Shown here: positions 52,589 to 59,731 of the stretch, piece by piece
How positions within the stretch are numbered: the stretch's first letter is position 1
How the letters are laid out: each line of letters starts with the position of its first letter
Assembly (NCBI RefSeq): GCF_003990975.1
Contig: NZ_RZJR01000002.1
Span: forward strand, 469,550-533,549
Origin: Cohnella sp. AR92
Lineage (GTDB): Bacteria; Bacillota; Bacilli; Paenibacillales; Paenibacillaceae
Direction of reading: 5' to 3'
Length of the DNA: 64,000 nucleotides
The notes under the pieces: generated by a model
What the model saw: only the letters and a program-made list of their open reading frames with translations
What the model was told of the DNA's origin: nothing
Database searches by the model: none
Position numbers and translations under genes: made by a program

Positions 52589-53398
52589 TTAACCGTTGCT
52601 CGCGAACCCTTGCATTCTTAGCCAAGAAGCGCAAGCCGACGACCACTCGTTCGTATGCTCGATATCCGCGCCCAAGCCGACGCCGTGATGGCCCTTCTGA
52701 TAGATATGCAGATCGAAAGGCACCTTGTGGCGGCTTAAGGCGGCCGCGAAGGCGAGGCTGTTCTCCGGAGGCACGTAACCGTCTTCCGCGGTATGCCACA
52801 GGAACGTCGGTGGCGTCTTCGCCGTGACCCGATTTTCCGTGCTTAAGAACTCGACCTGCTCCGGGTCCGGGTTCTCGCCCAGCAGGTGCAGACGCGAGCC
52901 TTCGTGCGTATACGGATCCTTCAGCGTGATGACCGGGTAGCACAGGATCGCGAGGTCCGGTCTGGCGGAGATCGTCCGGTCCAGCTCGTCCTTCGGCACG
53001 CCTAGCTCCTCTTCGAACAGGGTCGCCGCCGTTGATGCGAGATGGCCTCCGGCCGAGAACCCGAGAACGCCGATCCGGTTCGGATCGACGGAGAAGCGCT
53101 CCGCGTTCGCCCGTACCGTGCGGATCGCCCGCTGAACGTCCAGCAAGGCGCTCGGATATCGATAAGGAGAGACGCGATAGCGAAGCCTAAAAGCCGAGAT
53201 GCCGATCGAATTCAGCCATCTGGCGATCGCATCCCCTTCGTGGTCTTCCGCCCGCATGACGTAGCCCCCGCCCGGAATCACGATAACGGCCGCGCGGGAA
53301 TCTCCATCGAGAAGATAAGGGAAAAGCGCGGGGCAGTCCTCGTCCGTGCTTCCTTGCGCCAGCGGCGCTCCTTCCGGCCATAGCAACAATGGTTCCAA
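52589..53398 (-). CDS. Alpha/beta hydrolase, carbohydrate esterase-like
   Basis: Cytosolic serine esterase of 269 residues of the acetyl-xylan esterase-like (BD-FAE/Aes) type. The oxyanion loop is VIPGGGYVMRAEDHEG, the nucleophile S115 in GFSAGGH, the acid D206 in WHTAEDGYVPPENS, and the base H237/H238 in QKGHHGVG. There is no signal peptide, so it would act on imported oligosaccharides. It is divergent from the GH42 beta-galactosidase gene, and a cre-like site and a long inverted repeat lie between them. The acyl group and sugar are unknown. Confidence 0.82.
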   Translation of the reverse strand: MEPLLLWPEGAPLAQGSTDEDCPALFPYLLDGDSRAAVIVIPGGGYVMRAEDHEGDAIARWLNSIGISAFRLRYRVSPYRYPSALLDVQRAIRTVRANAERFSVDPNRIGVLGFSAGGHLASTAATLFEEELGVPKDELDRTISARPDLAILCYPVITLKDPYTHEGSRLHLLGENPDPEQVEFLSTENRVTAKTPPTFLWHTAEDGYVPPENSLAFAAALSRHKVPFDLHIYQKGHHGVGLGADIEHTNEWSSACASWLRMQGFASNG

Positions 53399-53463
53399 TG
53401 TAATCCCTTCCTCTGCCCAGGATTTCGTTTGTCTCTGAAATCATATCATAGGCTCCTCTTACA

Positions 53464-53477
53464 GGGTAGCGTTTTCA
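53464..53477 (-). promoter_or_regulatory. Candidate cre site between the esterase and GH42 genes
   Basis: The minus strand reads TGAAAACGCTACCC, matching 12 of 14 positions of the CcpA consensus. It is 66 bases upstream of the esterase start and about 210 from the GH42 start. Confidence 0.38.
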
Positions 53478-53494
53478 TAGGGCCGCAGAAGAGA

Positions 53495-53536
53495 AGGGCC
53501 ATCTCGTCAGCCGACATCGGCTGATGAAATGGCCCT
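53495..53536. repeat. 42-bp near-perfect inverted repeat upstream of GH42
   Basis: AGGGCCATCTCGTCAGCCGA and TCGGCTGATGAAATGGCCCT are near-complete reverse complements (about three mismatches in 20) around a two-base centre. It has no U run on the plus strand; the minus strand continues with TTCTCTTCTG. It could be a transcription stop for an upstream transcript, an operator or an RNA hairpin in the GH42 leader. Confidence 0.65.
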
Positions 53537-53686
53537 GTGCCGGGGGTCAGCTTCTCTCCGTCCATGACCGGCATCACGATTTCGGTCAAGACGTCACGTG
53601 AAGGTTATATACAACGCGAAGCGGCGGTTCTACAATTAAGGAAGGTATTGGGCAACTATTCCGTGCGGCAAAAGGGGAGTCCGAAG

Positions 53687-55795
53687 ATGGCGATGAGGCT
53701 GGAGGAAGATCGGTTCTTGTTGGGCGTTTGTTATTATCCCGAGCAATGGAACGAGACCATGTGGGACGATGACTTTCGGAGAATGCGGGAAATGAACTTC
53801 TCCGTCGTGAGGATGGCGGAGTTCGCTTGGTCGATATTCGAACCGGAGGAAGGAAGCTTCCGGTTCGGCCTCTTCGATCGGGCGATGGACGCGGCGCATA
53901 GGCATGGACTCAAGGTCATTCTCGGGACGCCAACGGCGACCCCGCCGGCGTGGCTGACGGCTAAATATCCCGAGGTGCTGAACGTCACCTTCGAAGGCGT
54001 CGTGCTGCAGCACGGGTTAAGGCGACATTACAACTACAGCAGCCCGAAGTATCGGGAGCTCTGCTCCCGGATCACCCGCGAGATGGCTCTGCACTACAAG
54101 GATCATCCCGCCGTCATCGGCTGGCAGATCGACAACGAGTTCAACTGCGAGATCTCGGAGTTCTACTCCGAGGCGGATCATCTGGCTTTCCGAAGCTGGC
54201 TGCAGGAGAAATACGGATCCCTTGACCGTCTGAACGAAGCGTGGGGAGCCGTCTTCTGGAACCAGACCTATTCCGGCTGGGAACAGGTTCACCTGACGCG
54301 GCCGACTCCTTCTCCCCGGCAGCCGAACCCTCACCAGCTGCTGGACGAGAAACGGTTCATCTCCGACAACGCGATCTCCTTCGCCAAGGTTCAAGCCGAC
54401 ATCCTGCGCGAGCTGGCGCCGAAGCAGTTCGTGACGACAAACGGCCTGTTCGGCCATCTGGACAGCCACCGGATGACGGACGAGCTGCTGGATTTCTTCA
54501 GCTATGATTCCTACCCTCAGTTCTCGACGATCACCGAACGCGAGCAAGAGGAGTCTCCGCTGCTCGATCGAAGCTGGAGCCTGAACCTGAGCGCCGTGCG
54601 CTCGATCTCCCCCAACTTCTGCGTCATGGAGCAGCAGTCCGGTCCCGGAGGTTGGGTGAACCGGATGGACATGCCTTCCCCAAAGCCGGGCCAGATGCGG
54701 CTGTGGACGTATCAATCGATCGCCCATGGAGCCGACATGCTGCTCTACTTCCGCTGGAGAACGGCCGTCTTCGGCAATGAGATCTACTGGCATGGCATCA
54801 ACGACTATCATAACCGGCCGAACCGCCGCGTTCGGGAAGCGGCGCAAGTCGGCGAGGAATTGTCGCGGGTAGGCAAGCGTTTCCTAGGAAGCCGTTTTCA
54901 AGCGGAGATCGCGATCGTTCGGGATTACGAGAACGAATGGGACGGCGAATACGACGTCTGGCACGGACCGTTCGGTTGGGAGAGCGGCACCGCCTGGTTC
55001 AAGGCGCTGACCCGCCGGCACCTTCCAAGCGACGTCCTCTACCTGCGCGAGACGACGCGGCTGGACGATCTTCGCCGTTATCGCATGCTCGTCTATCCTC
55101 ATCCGGCGATCATGCGCCGGGAGACCGCGGAGCTGCTGGAGCAATACGTTGCGGAAGGCGGCGTCGTCATCTTCGGCTGCCGAACGGGGTACAAGGATGA
55201 GCGAGGCCATTGCTACATGGAGCCGTTCCCGGGCAAAGCGGCCAAGCTGTGCGGCATCTCCGTGGAGGAATTCACGATGGTTAAGGGAACACGCGCCCCG
55301 ACGTTCCTGACGTGGAACGGCGATCCGGGCTCGCGAATCCCCGCCCTGCGATTTAACGACGTGCTTGCGGTAGAGTCGGACACCGCCGAAGTGATGGCCG
55401 TCTACGCGTCGGATTATTACGCCGGCAAGCCCGCCGTCACCCGCAACCGCTTCGGCGCGGGCGAGGCTTGGTATTACGGCGCGGTTTTCCACGAGCAGGC
55501 GGCGGCAAGGATCATCGAGCTGCTCGGCCTGCGCTCTCCCGCGAACGGATGGATGAAGCTTCCGGAGAGCGTCGAGCTGGCGATACGCGGCTCTGCCGAG
55601 GCGAATGGCAACGACTCGGATGGCCGGCCTGGAGCTCCCGCGACGGCCTTCTTGCTCAACTACGAGGAAAAGCCCGCCAAGCTGACGTTCCTCCGTCCGA
55701 CGGAGGAGCTGCTTAGCGGGCAAGTGCTTCAAGGAGAGGTCGAGCTGGAAGGGTTCGGCGTGCTGCTTTTGCGCTCGCCGGAAGACGGCGAGTAA
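53687..55795 (+). CDS. Beta-galactosidase, GH42
   Basis: Cytosolic glycosidase of 702 residues from ATG 53687 (behind AAAAGGGGAG); the frame is open upstream to 53537 but that part is non-coding-like. The GH42 barrel is complete: FLLGVCYYPEQWNETMW at the start, acid/base E151 in GWQIDNEFN and nucleophile E315 in FCVMEQQSGPGGW. Later sections are the trimerisation and C-terminal beta domains (LLEQYVAEGGVVIFGCRTG; FLLNYEEKP). Hydrolyses terminal beta-galactosides, often arabinogalactan or galactan oligosaccharides in Bacillus-group bacteria. Its 3' end overlaps the convergent permease gene by 67 bp, with no terminator between. Confidence 0.95.
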   Translation: MAMRLEEDRFLLGVCYYPEQWNETMWDDDFRRMREMNFSVVRMAEFAWSIFEPEEGSFRFGLFDRAMDAAHRHGLKVILGTPTATPPAWLTAKYPEVLNVTFEGVVLQHGLRRHYNYSSPKYRELCSRITREMALHYKDHPAVIGWQIDNEFNCEISEFYSEADHLAFRSWLQEKYGSLDRLNEAWGAVFWNQTYSGWEQVHLTRPTPSPRQPNPHQLLDEKRFISDNAISFAKVQADILRELAPKQFVTTNGLFGHLDSHRMTDELLDFFSYDSYPQFSTITEREQEESPLLDRSWSLNLSAVRSISPNFCVMEQQSGPGGWVNRMDMPSPKPGQMRLWTYQSIAHGADMLLYFRWRTAVFGNEIYWHGINDYHNRPNRRVREAAQVGEELSRVGKRFLGSRFQAEIAIVRDYENEWDGEYDVWHGPFGWESGTAWFKALTRRHLPSDVLYLRETTRLDDLRRYRMLVYPHPAIMRRETAELLEQYVAEGGVVIFGCRTGYKDERGHCYMEPFPGKAAKLCGISVEEFTMVKGTRAPTFLTWNGDPGSRIPALRFNDVLAVESDTAEVMAVYASDYYAGKPAVTRNRFGAGEAWYYGAVFHEQAAARIIELLGLRSPANGWMKLPESVELAIRGSAEANGNDSDGRPGAPATAFLLNYEEKPAKLTFLRPTEELLSGQVLQGEVELEGFGVLLLRSPEDGE

Positions 55796-57075
55796 GAACG
55801 GCCGAAGCGGCGAGGAAGCTGCACGAGCGCTCCTTGCAGAAGCAGGACGCTGAGTGCCCCGACCAGAATCGAATTGGAGAACAGAGTCCCCCAGAAGCCG
55901 GACAGACCGGACAGGTTGCCGGGCAGCGCGACCGCCAAGAGGACCGAGACGCCGACGACCGTGAAGTTGGCCTCGGTCTTCTCCATTCTCATCAGCAGGG
56001 AGATGCCCGAGGTGAACAGCCCGGCCGCGGCGGGCAGGAACAGCCCTCCGATCACGGCTCCCGGCGTCAGCGCCAGAAGCGCTCCCGCTTTCGGAACGAA
56101 GCCCAGCACGAGAAGCAAGCCGCCCGCCCAGATGATCGGGTAGCGGGACCCCGAGCGGGTAAGCCGGAGCAAGCCCACGTTCTGCGCGTATGCGGTGGTC
56201 GGCAGGCCGCCTATTACCGCGGACAACAGCGAGCCGGAAGCTTCCCCGGCGAAGCCGCGCCGCAGCGTTCGGTCGTCGAGCTTGATATCCGCGATTTCCG
56301 CGGCGGCTTGATAGACGCCCATCGCTTCCATGATCGCGGCTAAGTAGGCAACCATGAATGCCAGGATGACGGCGCCGTGCCACTCCAATCCTCCGTAAGG
56401 CAGAAGCTCCGGCCAGCCGAACCAGTCCGCTTCGCGCACGCTGCCCCAATCGAGCCCGACCAGCAGCGATGCCGCCATGTCGCCGGCGAGCAGGCCGAAG
56501 AGGAAGGCGAACCTTCGCCACAGCCCTCGGCCGAACAAGGACAGAGCCAAGACGACGAGAGCCGTCCCGATCGACAGCGTCAGCGTCTGCGGTGCCAGAT
56601 ACGCGGCGTCTCCCTCGCCGCCGCCGAGAAATTCGAGCAGCGTGAACTGGGAGAGAACGATGCCGACGATGCAGATAACCGTGCCGGATACGGCGGGCGT
56701 GAACCACCTGCCGAGCTTGCCGATGACTCCCGTAATGGAGAGCAGCAGCGCGACGGCCGCGCTGACGAGAATGCCTCCGGAGGCGGCGGCCATCCCCTGC
56801 GTCTTCGCCGTCGAGATCATGAGGGCGTCGAAGGAAGCGGACGGCCCCTGCACGATCGGCAGCCTGGCAAGCCGAGTCGCCTGCAGCAGCGTCACGAAGC
56901 CCGCCGCCGCGAAGACGGCGTTGATGAGGTTCGATGCGGCAAGCGGAGCCATCCCGATCATCGCCGCGATGAAGAGCGGGTCCAGCCAGACGTTCGAGAC
57001 GAAGACGTGTTGAAGGCCTAGCAGCAGTCCCTGACCGCCTCCTACCTTCTGTTCGACCTGAAGCTTATCGTCCAT
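55729..57075 (-). CDS. NCS2-family permease in the thiamine operon (putative thiamine-precursor transporter)
   Basis: Membrane transporter of 448 residues, twelve to fourteen helices, of the nucleobase-cation symporter 2 (xanthine/uracil/ascorbate) family. Family features are LGLQHVFVSNVWLDPLFIA at the N-terminus, GPSASFDALMISTAKTQG, FMVAYLAAIMEAMGVYQAAAEI and the NCS2 motif GGLPTTAYAQNVGLLRLTRSGSR. It overlaps the thiE start region by 11 bases on the same strand and ends the TPP-riboswitch operon. Known NCS2 members carry purines, uracil or ascorbate; the context suggests the pyrimidine precursor HMP or a related compound (inference). The last 67 bases overlap the convergent GH42 gene, so its C-terminus is coded antisense to that gene. 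Confidence 0.85.
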   Translation of the reverse strand: MDDKLQVEQKVGGGQGLLLGLQHVFVSNVWLDPLFIAAMIGMAPLAASNLINAVFAAAGFVTLLQATRLARLPIVQGPSASFDALMISTAKTQGMAAASGGILVSAAVALLLSITGVIGKLGRWFTPAVSGTVICIVGIVLSQFTLLEFLGGGEGDAAYLAPQTLTLSIGTALVVLALSLFGRGLWRRFAFLFGLLAGDMAASLLVGLDWGSVREADWFGWPELLPYGGLEWHGAVILAFMVAYLAAIMEAMGVYQAAAEIADIKLDDRTLRRGFAGEASGSLLSAVIGGLPTTAYAQNVGLLRLTRSGSRYPIIWAGGLLLVLGFVPKAGALLALTPGAVIGGLFLPAAAGLFTSGISLLMRMEKTEANFTVVGVSVLLAVALPGNLSGLSGFWGTLFSNSILVGALSVLLLQGALVQLPRRFGRSYSPSSGERKSSTPNPSSSTSP

Positions 57076-57796
57076 CGGCTTCGCTTCCCTTCTCGCCGGA
57101 AACCGGCGCGCTGGCGGCGGTTTCGCCTCTTAAGGCCGCTTCCACCGCCTCGCTCAAACGGTGTGCCGCTAGACGCGGAGATGGAGCCATCGAGATGGCC
57201 GTGATGACGGATACCCCGTCGGCCCCGGCTTGCACGACCTCGCCGGCGTTCGCTTCCGAGATGCCCCCGATGCCGACGATCGGCAGCCGGATGCCGTTCT
57301 CCCTCATCCGGCGAATCGCTTGCGGCCCGGAAGCCGCTTTGGCGTCCTCCTTCGTTCGGGTGGCGTAGAGCGGACCGACGCCCAGATAATCGGCTCCCGC
57401 GCGGACAGCCGCTTCGGCTTCTCTCTCGTCATAAGCGGATACGCCGAGCAGCCTGCTCCCGATCCTCGCCCGGACGGAGGAAGCGAGCTCGTCCTCCTGG
57501 CCGACATGTACGCCGTCGGCGTCCACTTCGAGCGCCAGGACGACGTCGTCGTTCACGAGGAACGGGACCCCCTTCTCCCGGCATAGGAGCCGCAGCTTCC
57601 AGGCAAGTTCCGTTCGCTCGGCGCCTTGAAGAGCGCCCGTCCCCTTCTCCCGGAATTGGAACATCGTCGCTCCTCCGCGAATCGCTTCTTGCAGAATCTC
57701 CTCCGGCTTGCCCCCTGCCGGGACATTGTTACTGCCCATTATGAAGTAGGCGCGCAGCGCGCGGCGCACGTTCTCCTCGTTCCAGCCGCTCGTCAT
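57065..57796 (-). CDS. thiE: Thiamine-phosphate synthase ThiE
   Basis: TIM-barrel enzyme that joins HMP pyrophosphate and thiazole phosphate to give thiamine monophosphate. The 243 residues include the barrel plus a short tail. Phosphate-binding and active-site blocks are TMFQFREKGTG, PFLVNDDVVLALEVDADGVHVGQED, YLGVGPLYATRTK and PIVGIGGI. The start overlaps thiD by four bases (ATGA) and its end overlaps the permease start by 11 bases, so the operon is tightly coupled. The C-terminal extra residues (about 225-243) are low-complexity. Confidence 0.95.
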   Translation of the reverse strand: MTSGWNEENVRRALRAYFIMGSNNVPAGGKPEEILQEAIRGGATMFQFREKGTGALQGAERTELAWKLRLLCREKGVPFLVNDDVVLALEVDADGVHVGQEDELASSVRARIGSRLLGVSAYDEREAEAAVRAGADYLGVGPLYATRTKEDAKAASGPQAIRRMRENGIRLPIVGIGGISEANAGEVVQAGADGVSVITAISMAPSPRLAAHRLSEAVEAALRGETAASAPVSGEKGSEADGR

Positions 57797-58608
57797 CGTG
57801 CCGTCCTCCTCCTATCGCCGTATGCCCAGTGATTCGTTGGCCCATGCCCTTGACCGAGCTCCAGCGACTGCTCGATGGCGGCTTGAATGAACGCCTTGGC
57901 GACTTCGACCGCCTGCGGAACCGAGCTTCCCTTGGCGAGCTCCGCCGTCAAGGCGGCCGCGAACGTGCAGCCGGTGCCGTGCGTGTGGCGGGTCGTCACC
58001 CGAAGGCCTTCGAACTCGAAGAAGCCGGTTCCGTCGTACAGCAGGTCGACGGAGCGTCCTGCCTTCGACTCGTCATGCCCTCCCTTAAGCACGACATGCC
58101 GGACGCCGAGGTCGGCCAGCCGACGCGCCGCTTCCCGGCGCGAGTCCATGCCGCCGATTGCCAGGCCCGTCAGCTTCTCGGCCTCCGGCACGTTCGGCGT
58201 GACGACGATGGCGAGCGGCAGCAGCTCCCGCTTCAACGCTTGAACGGCCTGCTCCTGAAGCAAGGCGGATCCGCCCTTCGCGATCATGACCGGATCGACG
58301 ACGACCCGGCTCCAGCCTTGCCGGCGAATCTCTTCCGCGACGGCAGCGATGATCTCGCCGCTGAACAGCATCCCGGTCTTCACGGCGTCAGCCCCCAGAT
58401 CGTCGCCGACCGCCGCGATCTGGGAGCGAACGGCTTCCGCCGGCAGCGGGTAGATGTCTCGCACGCCGATCGTGTTCTGGGACGTCACGGCCGTAAGGGC
58501 GGACATGCCGAACACCCGCAGCTCCTGGAACGTCTTGAGGTCCGCTTGGATGCCCGCTCCGCCGCCGCTGTCCGATCCCGCGATCGTGAGCGCTCTCGCG
58601 ATCTTCAT
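57793..58608 (-). CDS. thiD: Hydroxymethylpyrimidine kinase / phosphomethylpyrimidine kinase ThiD
   Basis: Ribokinase-fold kinase that phosphorylates HMP twice to HMP pyrophosphate. The 271 residues match. Blocks are [19 protein letters not shown] at the N-terminus, [23 protein letters not shown] and the anion hole [18 protein letters not shown]. It lies between thiM and thiE with four-base overlaps on both sides. Its presence with thiM and thiE, without thiC or thiG here, fits a salvage-oriented operon. Confidence 0.96.
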   Translation of the reverse strand: MKIARALTIAGSDSGGGAGIQADLKTFQELRVFGMSALTAVTSQNTIGVRDIYPLPAEAVRSQIAAVGDDLGADAVKTGMLFSGEIIAAVAEEIRRQGWSRVVVDPVMIAKGGSALLQEQAVQALKRELLPLAIVVTPNVPEAEKLTGLAIGGMDSRREAARRLADLGVRHVVLKGGHDESKAGRSVDLLYDGTGFFEFEGLRVTTRHTHGTGCTFAAALTAELAKGSSVPQAVEVAKAFIQAAIEQSLELGQGHGPTNHWAYGDRRRTAR

Positions 58609-59417
58609 CCTTCGATCGCCTCCACTTGGCCTAGCCGCGCGATATCGTCCGCCGAGACGCTCGACAGCTTGTTCAGGAACGCGATCTGGAAGCTTCCCGG
58701 ACCCTGCTCCCTCGTGCTCTCGGCCGCCAGCTCGGCCGCCACTCCATATGCGGCGACCGCCGCGACGGACGCGAAGAGAGGATCCGATTCCACGGCGGCG
58801 AATGCGCCGACGACCGATGTGAGCAGGCAGCCCGTCCCGGTCACCCGGGTAAGGATCGCGTCGCCGTTGCGCACGCCGTATGTTCTCTCTCCGTCCGAGA
58901 CGAAGTCGGTCGCTCCCGTGATGACGACGACGCAGCCAAGTTTCCTAGCGGCCTCCCGAGCCAGCGAGCCGACGTCGCCGCCGCCCGCTCCGGCGTCGAC
59001 GCCGCGAATGGCCCATTCCTGCCCGATAACGTTCGATACCTCAGCGGCGTTGCCCCGAACGATCGCGATCTTCAGCTCGGCCAGCAGGCTTCTCGCCGTC
59101 TCTGTCCGGTAAGCGGACGCTCCCGCCCCGACCGGATCGAGCACGATCGGAACGCCGCTAGCGTTCGCTGCGCGGCCGGCGAGCTTCATCGCTTCGACCT
59201 CGACCTCGTTCAACGTTCCGATGTTCAGGACGAGCGCCCCGGCGATCGCCGCGATGTCGGCGACCTCCTGCTTGGCATAGGCCATGACGGGCGAAGCGCC
59301 CAAGGCCAGAAGCCCGTTCGCCGTGAAGTTCGTGACGACGACGTTCATGATGTTGTGGATGAGCGGATTGCGCTCCCGCACCTCTTGCAGCAAGCTAGCA
59401 ACCGTTTGATTTTTCAT
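58605..59417 (-). CDS. thiM: Hydroxyethylthiazole kinase ThiM
   Basis: Salvage kinase that phosphorylates the thiazole alcohol (HET). The 270 residues match the trimeric ThiM family. Blocks are [46 protein letters not shown] and [18 protein letters not shown]. It is the first gene of thiM-thiD-thiE-permease and follows the TPP riboswitch by about 105 bases downstream of its terminator. The ribosome site is AAGGATAAGGAAGGCG-like. Confidence 0.96.
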   Translation of the reverse strand: MKNQTVASLLQEVRERNPLIHNIMNVVVTNFTANGLLALGASPVMAYAKQEVADIAAIAGALVLNIGTLNEVEVEAMKLAGRAANASGVPIVLDPVGAGASAYRTETARSLLAELKIAIVRGNAAEVSNVIGQEWAIRGVDAGAGGGDVGSLAREAARKLGCVVVITGATDFVSDGERTYGVRNGDAILTRVTGTGCLLTSVVGAFAAVESDPLFASVAAVAAYGVAAELAAESTREQGPGSFQIAFLNKLSSVSADDIARLGQVEAIEG

Positions 59418-59522
59418 TCGATTCGCCTTCCTTATCCTTGAGATTGAATTGAATATTCGTCAACAAGGCATGGCGAGGATGAGGGCGCCGCGCACGGCGC
59501 CAGGATGACGGTCCCGATCGCG

Positions 59523-59565
59523 CAAAAAAGCGCCTTACCCCGGGAATTGGACAGGGTAAGACGCT
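59523..59565 (-). terminator. Riboswitch-controlled terminator before thiM
   Basis: On the minus strand AGCGTCTTACCC and GGGTAAGGCGCT pair with one mismatch around a 13-base loop, then TTTTTT. It stands between the TPP aptamer (59590-59680) and the thiM start, the classical arrangement for ligand-driven termination. Confidence 0.88.
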
Positions 59566-59589
59566 AAAAAGCACGCGAAAAAAATACGC

Positions 59590-59680
59590 ATTCTTCCTAC
59601 GATGGCATTATCCAACAGGTTTAAACGGTCTACGACGGATCAGCCGTACTCTCAGCCTGCTTCTGCAAGCTCCCGCGAAT
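59590..59680 (-). ncRNA. TPP riboswitch aptamer (THI element)
   Basis: The minus strand carries the two signature stretches of the THI box in order: AGGCTGAGAGTACGG, and then AACCTGTTGGATAATGCC followed by ATCGTAGGAAG. These form the pyrimidine- and pyrophosphate-sensing arms. The closing stem lies near CGGGAGC. It binds thiamine pyrophosphate; with ligand the downstream terminator should form and switch off thiM-thiD-thiE-permease. Confidence 0.95.
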
Positions 59681-59694
59681 ATTCAATTGTTCTC

Positions 59695-59723
59695 AGTGTA
59701 ATACGCCGTTTGGCGAATGACAA
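59695..59723 (-). promoter_or_regulatory. Promoter of the thi operon
   Basis: Minus-strand TTGTCA (59718-59723) and TACACT (59695-59700) are separated by exactly 17 bases, a good sigma-A match, directly upstream of the TPP aptamer. It overlaps the 3' flank of the beta-mannosidase gene. Confidence 0.7.
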
Positions 59724-59731
59724 TCTAAATT

